From positions 124,001 to 188,000 of the forward strand of contig JBMDXK010000018.1 of the NCBI GenBank assembly GCA_048594375.1: 64,000 nucleotides of DNA, read 5' to 3'. Of the stretch, positions 54,412 to 62,607 are shown piece by piece. Positions within the stretch are counted from its first letter, which is position 1; each line of letters begins with the position of its first letter. Origin of the DNA: JBMDXK01 sp048594375 (GTDB lineage: Bacteria; Pseudomonadota; Alphaproteobacteria; Rhizobiales; Methylopilaceae). The notes beneath the pieces are model-generated. The model was not told the origin of the DNA and made no database searches. It saw only the letters and a list, made by a program, of their open reading frames with translations. Position numbers and translations under genes: made by a program.

Positions 54412-54954
54412 ATGCCTGCATATTTATCGGACGAAGCACTGGATGCGCTGGTGCGCTCTATCCCAGATTATCCGCGCGCTGGCATCAACTTTAAAGATAT
54501 TACAACTCTTTTGCGTGATGCCGCCGGCTTCCAAAACATTGTTGCGCGGCTTGCACAGCCTTTCCAAAATACAGACATCGACGGTGTCGCCGGTATTGAG
54601 GCACGCGGCTTTATTCTGGGTGGTGCTGTGGCTTTTACACTCGGCACCGGCTTTATTCCGGTACGCAAAAAAGGAAAGCTGCCACACACAACGCTCCGAC
54701 AGGATTACGCGCTGGAATATGGCGTGGACACACTGGAGATGCACACAGATGCGCTCTCAAAGGGACAAAAAATTCTGCTGGTCGATGATCTGATTGCTAC
54801 AGGCGGCTCCGCGGAGGCGGCCATTACCCTGATCCGCAGGCTGGGCGGCGAATGTGTAGGCGCTGCCTTTGCTATCGAATTAACGGCGCTTGGCGGGATG
54901 CAGCGTCTTCAGCATATGAATGTTCCCGGGCATGCTGTTTTGCAATACGCATAA
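54412..54954 (+). CDS. apt: Adenine phosphoribosyltransferase
   Basis: Salvages adenine to AMP using PRPP. The 180 residues have PRAGINFKDITTLLRD, GIEARGFILGGAVAFTLG and the PRPP loop ILLVDDLIATGGSA. Length is normal. Its ATG lies one base after the sctV stop (TAAC-ATG), so it is in the same operon as the secretion genes, an unexpected partnership for a purine-salvage enzyme. It probably reflects chance insertion of the secretion genes upstream, but co-expression is certain from spacing. Contrast with prs at 20 kb. Confidence 0.95.
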   Translation: MPAYLSDEALDALVRSIPDYPRAGINFKDITTLLRDAAGFQNIVARLAQPFQNTDIDGVAGIEARGFILGGAVAFTLGTGFIPVRKKGKLPHTTLRQDYALEYGVDTLEMHTDALSKGQKILLVDDLIATGGSAEAAITLIRRLGGECVGAAFAIELTALGGMQRLQHMNVPGHAVLQYA

Positions 54955-55345
54955 GCCTTTCTTTAATCTTTCCAGAAGTTTTCAAACGCATATCTCTGTG
55001 TTTTAGAAGCAGCCGATTCCTATCAGCTCAAGCACTCTAGTGCTGTAGATTTTCCGATAATATCTATTAAAAAAACGATATAACGTAGTTAATATTACTA
55101 TACGGTTAATTCAAAGCATAGAGGTACTTAATCCGCACTAAAATTATGGAATATGCTTGCATTATGTTGAGTATCTACAAAAAAATCACTCAATAATGCT
55201 TTAAGTGGAAATTGTGTTAAATATATTTATTAGTATTGTTTCGCAAATTTGTATACTCATCCCGAAAAAGAATGAAAAACAAACTTGCTTTTTAAGCCAG
55301 TGCATGTTTAAAATTTGAATATAAAGTTTAAACAGGAGATGCGTA
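54955..55345. other. AT-rich gene-free stretch before the small protein
   Basis: About 390 very AT-rich bases with no gene, and no obvious terminator after apt. It should contain the promoter of the small gene; TTGCTT (55285-55290) with TTTAAAAT 17 bases later is a weak candidate. Confidence 0.5.
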
Positions 55346-55582
55346 ATGGCTGGTGGTGGTGTTTCTGGAGTTCCGACAGACGGTGGTGCATCTGCAATTG
55401 ATGCAGGTGCAGCGTCCTCTTCCTTCAACGATGCTTTGTCACAATTGCAGGCGATGAACCAAGAGGTAACAATTCTCAACGCTAAAATGCAAATTGAACA
55501 AGCACGGCATACAGCGTTAAACAAAGCAATCGATTCAATGAACGAATCTGTTGTTAAAGCGGGTTCTACAAAACGCGCATAA
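55346..55582 (+). CDS. Small Cys-free helical protein of unknown function
   Basis: A 78-residue protein I do not recognise. Residues 1-27 are rich in Gly, Ala and Ser; residues 28-72 should form one or two helices (NDALSQLQAMNQEVTILNAK and ALNKAIDSMNESVVK). It has no Cys, Trp or Tyr. A strong AGGAG lies 7 bases before the ATG, and an 11-bp inverted repeat follows, so it is likely a true, well-translated gene. Size and composition resemble needle, inner-rod or filament subunits exported by type III systems, and sctD-sctV lie just upstream, but the needle motif PSDP is missing. Role open. Confidence 0.6.
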   Translation: MAGGGVSGVPTDGGASAIDAGAASSSFNDALSQLQAMNQEVTILNAKMQIEQARHTALNKAIDSMNESVVKAGSTKRA

Positions 55583-55611
55583 AAAAATTATTCCTATGTG
55601 TATCTCCTTGT

Positions 55612-55641
55612 CCTGTATCGGCATTGTTACGCCGATACAGG
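55612..55641 (+). terminator. Inverted repeat after the small protein gene
   Basis: CCTGTATCGGC and GCCGATACAGG form an 11-bp perfect stem with an 8-base loop, 30 bases past the stop. There is no U-run, so termination is likely but not certain. Confidence 0.5.
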
Positions 55642-55821
55642 GGCAACGAGAGATACTATAGGATAAATTTTATTTTATAGTTCAGCAGATGCATACCTTT
55701 AAAAATTGATATCATGCGTATGGGTTGTTTTTAGCCGATACCGCAGATTCTAAAGGTCATTGCCGTTGCTGCTTTTATAAAAAGTTTAGCTCCTTATGTT
55801 TAGCAATATCACGCCATTTCT

Positions 55822-56241
55822 TTACGATGGCATGGGTATATTAAAAACATGCGGCAAACGTTCAAGGCCAAGGTGTTCATAAAATGTAATTGCGCCTGGC
55901 GCTGAAATCAAAAATACCTTGGTTTCAGGGTGTACATGTGTGCAGGTTTCTTGAATAAGCCGTTGGCCTATCCCCCTCCCTTGTACTGTCTCATGAACAA
56001 TTAAATCAGCAATATAACAGCATAAGCTAAAATCTGTGACCGATCGCGCTGCGCCAACCAAGCGCCCATCAAGGCGAGCGGTAACAATCAAATTTGCATG
56101 AGACAGTGCAGTTGCTATCCGTTCAGGATTATTGACGGGGCGCCGCTCAGCCAACGTTGTTGCTTTAAGCAATGCTAAATATTCGTGATTCTGCACCTGC
56201 GCTTCACGGCCGATAACAACCTCTTTTATGTCTTTTACCAT
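55822..56241 (-). CDS. GNAT-family acetyltransferase
   Basis: A 139-residue acetyltransferase. The acetyl-CoA loop is VQGRGIGQRLIQE (about residues 87-99), preceded by the beta-strand CCYIADLIV, and the C-terminal part FYEHLGLERLP is typical. The substrate is unknown. The ATG overlaps the end of the DUF1737 frame by 7 bases, so the CitE-like, DUF1737 and GNAT genes form one minus-strand unit. Confidence 0.88.
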   Translation of the reverse strand: MVKDIKEVVIGREAQVQNHEYLALLKATTLAERRPVNNPERIATALSHANLIVTARLDGRLVGAARSVTDFSLCCYIADLIVHETVQGRGIGQRLIQETCTHVHPETKVFLISAPGAITFYEHLGLERLPHVFNIPMPS

Positions 56242-56441
56242 TCAGATATTTTTGTCTCCGGGATGTAATTAACGCCTTCTGCCTCTTGTGAAGGTCTGGC
56301 CATAAATAACTTTGCCCGCAACTGGATCGACACTGAGTGCGGGTGATCCTCTGCTCGCTCCCAGCCTTTGTTCAAAGCTTCACTCACGCGCTTGTAAAAA
56401 GTAGCATCATCCGGCCCAGTAATAAAACGATAAAAATTTAT
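56235..56441 (-). CDS. DUF1737 protein with an apparent ATA start
   Basis: A 68-residue frame not preceded by any ATG, GTG or TTG. The segment FYRFITGPDDATFYKRVSEA then LNKGWERA is a clear DUF1737 domain, whose members normally begin Met-x-x-Tyr-Arg-Phe. Here the position of that Met is ATA (56439-56441), and AGGAG lies 9 bases before it. In-frame sequence upstream reaches a stop inside the CitE-like gene with no usual start. It is either translated from AUA or a gene silenced by a start mutation; the frame is otherwise intact over 69 codons. It lies 29 bases after the CitE-like stop and overlaps the GNAT start. Confidence 0.7.
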   Translation of the reverse strand: MNFYRFITGPDDATFYKRVSEALNKGWERAEDHPHSVSIQLRAKLFMARPSQEAEGVNYIPETKISEW

Positions 56442-56470
56442 AGGCGCAATCTCCTGAGTAAAATTCGGGC

Positions 56471-57358
56471 TTAAAATCCTTGGCGTTGAATCGTATCTGC
56501 TTGCTTTAAGATTTTCTCAGCCATATGTAAATGTAACCGTTCGGCCATTTTGCCATTGAAGGCGATAACCCCTTTTTCAGTGTTTTCCGGTAACGCGAAA
56601 GCTTCAACCAGAGCGCGAGCCTCAGCAATTTGTGGTGCTGTGGGTGAAAAAAACATATTTGCAGCCTCCAGTTGGCTCGGATGAATAACCGTTTTGCCAT
56701 CAAACCCGAAATTTCTTCCTTGAATACATTCTGCAGCAAAGCCTGCATCATCTTCTAAATTATTGAACACTCCATCAATTGCAAAAGAGTTGGTTGAGCG
56801 GGCAAGCAAAATAATCGTAGCAAGCCAGTGATTCATAGTCTCGCGGCAAGGAGAAAGTTGAGCGCCAGTCTCTTTCATCAAATCATTGCTTCCCAGAACC
56901 CAGGCTGCAAGAGAAGAAAAAGCGCCGGATCGGTAAACGCTGGCAAACAATGAGGCATGGAGTAAAATCTCCGGTGTTTCCGCCATTACCCAGAGAGTGC
57001 ACCCATCTTTCCGGGTCAGAAAGCTTGCAAGATCATTCTGCGCGTGAATAATTTCATCTGGATGGCGGATTTTCGGCAACAGAATAGCATCCAAGGGCAA
57101 CCCTTCAATTGCGCGGATATCATCCTCATACCAAGACGAGCCAACGGCATTAATCCGTACAATAATGGTTTTAAGTGGCAAATGTGGTTGACTAAGCCAC
57201 GTGCAAAGCTGCTGGCGTGCCTCTGCTTTTTGAGAAGCAGGAATGGCATCTTCCAAATCAATAATGAGAGAATCTGTGGGTAAATGCTGCGCTTTTGCAA
57301 GCGCTTTTGCATTTAGGGCGGGGATATAAAGAACACTTCGCACAAGGGGAGAGGACAT
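56471..57358 (-). CDS. HpcH/HpaI aldolase/citrate lyase family protein (CitE-like)
   Basis: A 295-residue TIM-barrel lyase of the CitE type. Motifs include RSVLYIPALNAKALAKAQ, the acidic DSLIIDLEDAIP, IIVRINAVGSSWYEDDI, and FGFDGKTVIHPSQLEAAN near the C-terminus. Relatives split citryl-, malyl- or beta-methylmalyl-CoA, or hydrolyse malyl-CoA; without CitD/CitF genes nearby it is not a classic citrate lyase. GGAG precedes the ATG. First gene of a probable operon with DUF1737 and GNAT. Confidence 0.88.
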   Translation of the reverse strand: MSSPLVRSVLYIPALNAKALAKAQHLPTDSLIIDLEDAIPASQKAEARQQLCTWLSQPHLPLKTIIVRINAVGSSWYEDDIRAIEGLPLDAILLPKIRHPDEIIHAQNDLASFLTRKDGCTLWVMAETPEILLHASLFASVYRSGAFSSLAAWVLGSNDLMKETGAQLSPCRETMNHWLATIILLARSTNSFAIDGVFNNLEDDAGFAAECIQGRNFGFDGKTVIHPSQLEAANMFFSPTAPQIAEARALVEAFALPENTEKGVIAFNGKMAERLHLHMAEKILKQADTIQRQGF

Positions 57359-57495
57359 TTAATACTCCAAGTATATGATAAATATAGTTTTTTTGACATA
57401 TGTAATTGTCTGCAAGGGTAATTTTACATAATTCTTGCGTAAAGCGTATGCGCTTGCTACAGAAACAACTTCCTCTGTCAGGTATGCCCCCGCTA

Positions 57496-58962
57496 ATGCT
57501 ATTCACCGATCCTCTCTTCCTGCTGGTATTTCTCCCTGTTGTCTGGGGTGTATTCCTGCTTTTGCAGCGGCAGCAATATGTATCGTGGTTAGCTCCATGG
57601 TTAATTGTAGCATCCCTGTTTTTTTACGGATGGGCAAGCATCAGCTATCTTGTGCTTTTGCTGGGCTCCATCGCCGTTAATGCCGCTGTGGCGTATGGCA
57701 TTGATAATGCAGAAGGGCGGCGGCGCACGGTGCTGACAGCACTTGGTGTTGGCATCAATATTTTGGGAATTGGTGTATTTAAATATGCAGCCTTTTCTGT
57801 AGAAACAGTGAACGCGGTTACCGGAGCAAGCTTCAGTATTCCGCATATTGTACTGCCATTAGCAATTTCATTTTACACATTCCAGCAGATTGCCTATCTG
57901 ATGGATGTTTATACAGGCAAGATCAAGGCAGACACATCCTGGAACTACGTTTTGTTTATCTGTTTCTTCCCGCAATTGATTGCCGGACCTATTGTTCATT
58001 ACAAAGAAATAGCGCCCCAATTGTCCCGTGGAGAAAACTGGCGCATAAACGCGCAGGATATTGCGCTTGGCCTGACACTTATTGTCATTGGCTTGTTCAA
58101 GAAAGTTGGCATTGCAGATGAAATGTCTCCTACAGTACAGGCTATTTTTGGCGCTGCCGAAGCCGGTCAGCCTTTGAATATACAGACTGCCTGGCTGGGA
58201 GCATTGGCTTATACCACCCAAATTTATTTCGATTTTTCAGGCTATTGTGATATGGCGATAGGGCTTGCCCGTTTATTTGCTGTACGGTTGCCCATAAACT
58301 TCAACTCTCCTTATCAGGCAACCAGTATTGTGGAATTCTGGCGGCGCTGGCACATCACTTTGTCACGTTTTCTGCGCGACTATATCTATATTCCGCTTGG
58401 TGGCGGACGAGCAGGAAAACTGCGGCAAGGATTTAACGTTTTTCTGGTGATGGTGATTGGTGGGATCTGGCATGGCGCAGGTTGGACATTTGTAATCTGG
58501 GGTATGCTGCATGGAATAGCGCTGGCGGTTGCGCATGTGTGGCAGAATAAATCCGGTATCCGGTTGCCTTCTGTTGCCGCTTGGGCTTTAACCATGCTGT
58601 TTGTGGTAATGAGTTGGGTTGTATTCCGTGCGGAAACGGTAGCTGGCGCAGGGCATATGCTCCATGCCATGCTTGGGGGAAGCTGGGGAATCATGGATCA
58701 AAATAAGCTCTTTTCACAGAATAGTTTGCTGTTTGCGCTGGGAGCATTGTTTATGGCGGCTTGTGCGCCGAACGCCTATTGGCTGTTGCGGCATTACCGC
58801 CCGGTATTTGAAAGCATAAGAAAGCTTGGCGTACGTCCGGTGATGCTGGCACAGATATATTGGCGGCCAACTTCCGGTTGGGCGTTTCTGATGGCAGCCA
58901 TGATATTTGCTGTAGTTCTGCTTGCAGACCGTCCAAAGGAGTTTCTCTATTTCCAGTTCTAA
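57496..58962 (+). CDS. MBOAT-family membrane O-acyltransferase (AlgI-like)
   Basis: A 488-residue polytopic enzyme that passes acyl groups, usually acetyl, to a periplasmic sugar polymer. About eleven helices. The catalytic His is in GGIWHGAGWTFVIWGMLHG, and the block FWRRWHITLSRFLRDYIYIP then LGG is the family signature. I use the ATG at 57496 because AlgI-like proteins begin with MLF-x-P-x-FL; in-frame starts at 57484 and 57448 are possible and 57406 is TTG. The next gene encodes a membrane-anchored SGNH-like protein, a usual partner. The polymer is unknown. Confidence 0.93.
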   Translation: MLFTDPLFLLVFLPVVWGVFLLLQRQQYVSWLAPWLIVASLFFYGWASISYLVLLLGSIAVNAAVAYGIDNAEGRRRTVLTALGVGINILGIGVFKYAAFSVETVNAVTGASFSIPHIVLPLAISFYTFQQIAYLMDVYTGKIKADTSWNYVLFICFFPQLIAGPIVHYKEIAPQLSRGENWRINAQDIALGLTLIVIGLFKKVGIADEMSPTVQAIFGAAEAGQPLNIQTAWLGALAYTTQIYFDFSGYCDMAIGLARLFAVRLPINFNSPYQATSIVEFWRRWHITLSRFLRDYIYIPLGGGRAGKLRQGFNVFLVMVIGGIWHGAGWTFVIWGMLHGIALAVAHVWQNKSGIRLPSVAAWALTMLFVVMSWVVFRAETVAGAGHMLHAMLGGSWGIMDQNKLFSQNSLLFALGALFMAACAPNAYWLLRHYRPVFESIRKLGVRPVMLAQIYWRPTSGWAFLMAAMIFAVVLLADRPKEFLYFQF

Positions 58963-58996
58963 TTCCAGCCCTCGGCTGAAAAAACATATCACGTAT

Positions 58997-60187
58997 ATGA
59001 CTACAATAGCCCTATGGATTCTGGGTGCGCTGTCGCTTGTGCTCATGCATGCATTAATTGTTGATCCATTGGGAGGGTGGGGTACACGAATCCTGCCTGA
59101 AACCAATTACGCTGTGCATGGACGCGCGCGTGTTTCGGGCGATCGGGTATTGAAAGGGATTGAGCTGTCCCGTGGACGGTATGATAGTTTGATTTTTGGT
59201 ACCTCGCGCTTGCAGTCCGGTATCAATCCGCAGACGTCAGAGTTCATGCGCGAGCAGGTTTACAACGCTGCCATCCCGAGCGGACGTATTGCAGAACAGC
59301 TGGCAGTTATCCGCAAAGCATTGAAACTCCAGCCTGATTTAAAACGTGTTGTGTGGGGCCTAGACTATTTTGTTATGGTTTCTCCAGAAACATCAACAGC
59401 CGATTTTGAAAACTCTGTTTTTGCAGGAAAAACTGTTTTTCAGGGGCAGTTGGTGCGCACATTCAATCTGGAAGCCGTGGAAGGCAGTTTTAAATTCTGG
59501 CGCTCCATTGCGCGGGGCGAAACAGCCGATATGACCACACAAGGATTTCACCGTCAATTTTCCAAAAAACGCGGAAGCAGCCGGAAGTTTTTTATTCGCC
59601 TTGCTGAGGCAGAAGCCCGCACATGCTATGAAACCGTGGATATGGATGCTATTGCCGCAAATGTCAGATATGTGGCAGAAGCATTGAAGCTGTTTGCAGA
59701 GCATAAAATTGAAGTGGATATTGTATTTCCTCCCACCCATGTGTGGATGCAGGTGATGAGCGAGCGTAGCGGCGCCTTGACTTTGTGGGAGGATATCCGA
59801 ACCCGTATTACCCGGCAGGCGGAGCGTTATGCACGAACAACCTCAAGTCCGATAAGGGTGTGGGATTTTGACCATCCAAGTAGCGTCACGAACGAACCGT
59901 TGCCTGAAGAAGGGCAGCAAAGCAAATGGTTCTATGAAGTATCGCATATGCGCCCTGAAGCAGGGCAAATGATGCTGCGCGTGCTGCGCAATACATCACT
60001 ACCAGAAGATCCACCTGATTACGCAAGACTTTTGCGCTCACATACAGCAACAGCCTTATTTCAGATTGCACGCAATGATTTACGCGCTTGGCGTGAGAAA
60101 AACTCCGATGAAAATAAGATTGTAAACAAGCTCATGGACGAAGCAGGATGCCCGCCCAAACCTCGCATAACTTACGGACATTTTTAA
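58997..60187 (+). CDS. Membrane-anchored SGNH/AlgJ-like partner of the MBOAT protein
   Basis: A 396-residue protein with an N-terminal membrane helix (about 3-22) and a large periplasmic domain. The segment SLIFGTSRLQSGINP has the Ser of a GTSR-type SGNH block I, and VSHMRPEAGQMM near residue 330 holds a likely catalytic His. Such proteins act with MBOAT enzymes in O-acetylation. The start is uncertain: the ATG at 58997 has no ribosome site, while AAAGGAG at 58934-58940 lies upstream of an in-frame ATT, and a TTG at 58922 is also open, overlapping the MBOAT gene. Not firmly assigned to a named family. Confidence 0.75.
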   Translation: MTTIALWILGALSLVLMHALIVDPLGGWGTRILPETNYAVHGRARVSGDRVLKGIELSRGRYDSLIFGTSRLQSGINPQTSEFMREQVYNAAIPSGRIAEQLAVIRKALKLQPDLKRVVWGLDYFVMVSPETSTADFENSVFAGKTVFQGQLVRTFNLEAVEGSFKFWRSIARGETADMTTQGFHRQFSKKRGSSRKFFIRLAEAEARTCYETVDMDAIAANVRYVAEALKLFAEHKIEVDIVFPPTHVWMQVMSERSGALTLWEDIRTRITRQAERYARTTSSPIRVWDFDHPSSVTNEPLPEEGQQSKWFYEVSHMRPEAGQMMLRVLRNTSLPEDPPDYARLLRSHTATALFQIARNDLRAWREKNSDENKIVNKLMDEAGCPPKPRITYGHF

Positions 60188-60201
60188 ATACAAGCAGTAT
60201 A

Positions 60202-61104
60202 TCAGTGATTTGCAAGCTGAGCATAAAGCGCCAACAGCACTTCTGTTGTGGCATGATCTGTACGATGGCGTAAGGCACGCCATCCTTTGTTTACCGTTAG
60301 CTGCGCCAATGCCTGATGATGCGCCGTATAAATATTCTGGTAATGCTGCTTTCGGGTTTGAGCACGTCCTAGCGTGAGACTTCTGCCGTTTTCTGGATCA
60401 ATAAATTCAGTGCGGCCTGAAAATGGAAATGTCTCCTCCGCAGGATCCGCCAGAGTAAGGCATATTTTTTGACCCGACGTTGCCGAAAACCGACCAAGCA
60501 TTGCAATGTGATCTTCCGGCGTGGTTAAAAAATCCGAAATTAACACAATATCCGCAGCGGCGCTGATGCCTTCTGCTTGTGGCGCAAAGGGAATATAATC
60601 TTTTTGAGCCGCCAGTGCTGCGCCAAGAGCTGCAATAATATGCCGCTGCGCTTTGGGAGGAGAAATGCCAATCAAACCCACCCGCTCGCCCCCCTGCACA
60701 AGAACTGCAGCCAGAGCCAAGGTCAGAATAACAGCTTTATCCTGTTTTGAAAAACGGCTTTCGCTGGATTTAAAACCCATAGAACGAGACAGATCCACGC
60801 CAATCCAGACCGTATGTGCCGCTTCCCACTCGCGCTCGCGGATATACAGATGATCGTCTTTGGCAGAACGGCGCCAGTCAATACTGCTCGCGGCCTCACC
60901 CGCATAAAACGGACGGTATTGCCAAAAATTTTCACCCGCCCCCGCACGACGCCGCCCATGAATACCCGCCTGCGCCTGCAATGCAACCTGCCGCGCAGCC
61001 AACATCAAACGCGGCATCCGATCCGCCAGAAGATGCGATTCTTCCTGCAAAAAAAGGGCCGCTCTGCCGCGGTGATGCGCATCCTGAATATGCATGGTGG
61101 ACAT
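60202..61104 (-). CDS. DUF58 domain protein
   Basis: A 300-residue protein whose central part (FYAGEAASSIDWRRSAKDDH, then LYIREREWEAAHTVWIGVDL) is the DUF58 signature; a VWA-like fold with DLSRSM follows. DUF58 proteins usually sit in an operon with a MoxR ATPase and VWA-domain membrane proteins; none is here. I use the ATG at 61102-61104; the frame stays open far upstream only because it is antisense to the Nfu gene. Convergent with the SGNH-like gene, 14 bases apart. Confidence 0.88.
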   Translation of the reverse strand: MSTMHIQDAHHRGRAALFLQEESHLLADRMPRLMLAARQVALQAQAGIHGRRRAGAGENFWQYRPFYAGEAASSIDWRRSAKDDHLYIREREWEAAHTVWIGVDLSRSMGFKSSESRFSKQDKAVILTLALAAVLVQGGERVGLIGISPPKAQRHIIAALGAALAAQKDYIPFAPQAEGISAAADIVLISDFLTTPEDHIAMLGRFSATSGQKICLTLADPAEETFPFSGRTEFIDPENGRSLTLGRAQTRKQHYQNIYTAHHQALAQLTVNKGWRALRHRTDHATTEVLLALYAQLANH

Positions 61105-61257
61105 GAGATGATCCGTAAAAAAGGCAGTGACAGAACTTTTAGTGTAAAGAGAAAAACAGCGTTTGTCAGCCTTGAGCAGAAAAATGTCTGAAATACTTGC
61201 TTGAAATAAGAACAAAAGCTGCGCATATAAAAATAAATGCAGAAAAAAGGTGCCAGC

Positions 61258-61821
61258 ATGTTTATCCAGACAGAATCCACACCCAACCCCGCAACACTCA
61301 AATTTCTGCCGGGCAAAACAGTGCTGGAAGCCGGTACGCTGGATTTGCCAAACCGTGACGCCGCACATTGCTCGCCACTGGCGCTGCGGCTTTTTGAGGT
61401 AGAAGGTGTCAGCGGCGTTTTTCTGGGCAGCGATTTCATCACTGTGACCAAAAATGCTGGGGATTGGGCGCATTTGAAACCCGCTCTGCTCGGCGCAATT
61501 ATGGAACATTTTGTTACCGGCGCGCCAGTGGTCAATGACGCAGGGCTCGAAGGCGCGGTCGAAGAGGGTGAGGAATTTTTTGATCCCGAAGATGCCGGAA
61601 CCGTTGCGACGATCAAAGAATTGATCGAAACACGGGTGCGCCCTGCGGTGGCGCAAGATGGTGGCGATATTACTTTCCGCGGCTTTGAAAAAGGTGTTGT
61701 TTACCTTAATATGCGCGGGGCTTGTGCCGGATGCCCCAGCTCAACCGCCACTCTGAAGCAGGGCATTGAAAACCTGCTGCGCCACTTTGTACCCGATGTT
61801 GAGGAAGTCCGCGCCGTATAA
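61258..61821 (+). CDS. NfuA-type iron-sulfur scaffold protein
   Basis: Carries and delivers 4Fe-4S clusters. The 187 residues combine an Nfu N-terminal domain (MFIQTESTPNPATLKFLPGK) and a C-terminal NifU domain with the CxxC site GACAGCPSSTATLKQG. This N+C arrangement is the one found in alphaproteobacteria and mitochondria. AAAAAAGG precedes the ATG at 61258. Divergent from the DUF58 gene; tsaB follows after 97 bases. Confidence 0.94.
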   Translation: MFIQTESTPNPATLKFLPGKTVLEAGTLDLPNRDAAHCSPLALRLFEVEGVSGVFLGSDFITVTKNAGDWAHLKPALLGAIMEHFVTGAPVVNDAGLEGAVEEGEEFFDPEDAGTVATIKELIETRVRPAVAQDGGDITFRGFEKGVVYLNMRGACAGCPSSTATLKQGIENLLRHFVPDVEEVRAV

Positions 61822-61918
61822 ATCTGTTTGCTTTTGCAGGTTTGGGTGGACATATCATTCCCTTGAGCGTTTTTTTACGCTAAATATTTAAAAAACGTAA
61901 ATAAGCAAGGGGGCTTTT

Positions 61919-62590
61919 ATGCGTGTTCTGGCGATGGATACGGCGTTGGAAGCCTGTTCTGTAGCAGTAGTTGATACAACCAGCGACACTGTGATTGCTT
62001 GCGAAAGTGTCCCCATGCAGCGCGGCCACGCAGAAGCTCTGATGCCCATGATTGCGCGGGTTTTGCAGCAGGCTGGGGGGCTTGAAAGCATTGAACGTCT
62101 TGCGGTAACTGTTGGCCCCGGCAGCTTTACAGGCATTCGGGTGGGGCTGGCCGCTGCACGAGGGTTGGCGCTGGCCACAAAAATACCGCTGGTTGGTTTG
62201 CCCACACTTGTGGTTATGGCAGCACCCCTGCTTGCAGAAGATGATGGCAAAGCCGTCGCCGCTGCCATTGATGCACGGCATGGGCGGGTGTTTTTCCAAG
62301 TGCTGGGTCCGGGTGGGCGCAATCTGGTTTCCGCAAGGCTGATTACCACCAAAGAAGCGGTGCGGTCTATTGGTGTGGGTGCCGCGCATCTGGTGGGTTC
62401 AGGCGCAGAAGAAATTCTCAAAGCTGCCGGAAATGATATTCGGTTTGATGTGGCGCCTTCCGGCAATGCGCCCGACCCTGTGTGGCTGGCACGGCTTTCT
62501 TCCGTTGTGCAACCGGGAAAATTGCCAAAACCGCTTTACTTACGCGCACCCGATGCAAAACCGCAAGAAGGCGCTGTTGCGCGTGCATAA
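61919..62590 (+). CDS. tsaB: tRNA t6A synthesis protein TsaB
   Basis: Needed with TsaC, TsaD and TsaE for t6A37 on ANN-decoding tRNAs. The 223 residues begin MRVLAMDTALEACSVAVVD and hold TVGPGSFTGIRVGLAAARGL, the family marks. Length is normal. In most relatives rimI follows at once; here an AT-rich gene lies between them. Confidence 0.95.
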   Translation: MRVLAMDTALEACSVAVVDTTSDTVIACESVPMQRGHAEALMPMIARVLQQAGGLESIERLAVTVGPGSFTGIRVGLAAARGLALATKIPLVGLPTLVVMAAPLLAEDDGKAVAAAIDARHGRVFFQVLGPGGRNLVSARLITTKEAVRSIGVGAAHLVGSGAEEILKAAGNDIRFDVAPSGNAPDPVWLARLSSVVQPGKLPKPLYLRAPDAKPQEGAVARA

Positions 62591-62607
62591 TAAAAAAGTA
62601 AAATTCT

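Noticed and set aside
55346..55582. Annotation of the 78-residue protein as the SctF needle subunit
   Set aside because: The PSDP segment and the usual length pattern of needle proteins are missing, so only proximity supports it.
61105..61656. An N-terminal extension of the DUF58 protein by 184 residues
   Set aside because: This part is antisense to the Nfu gene and has no resemblance to DUF58 proteins.
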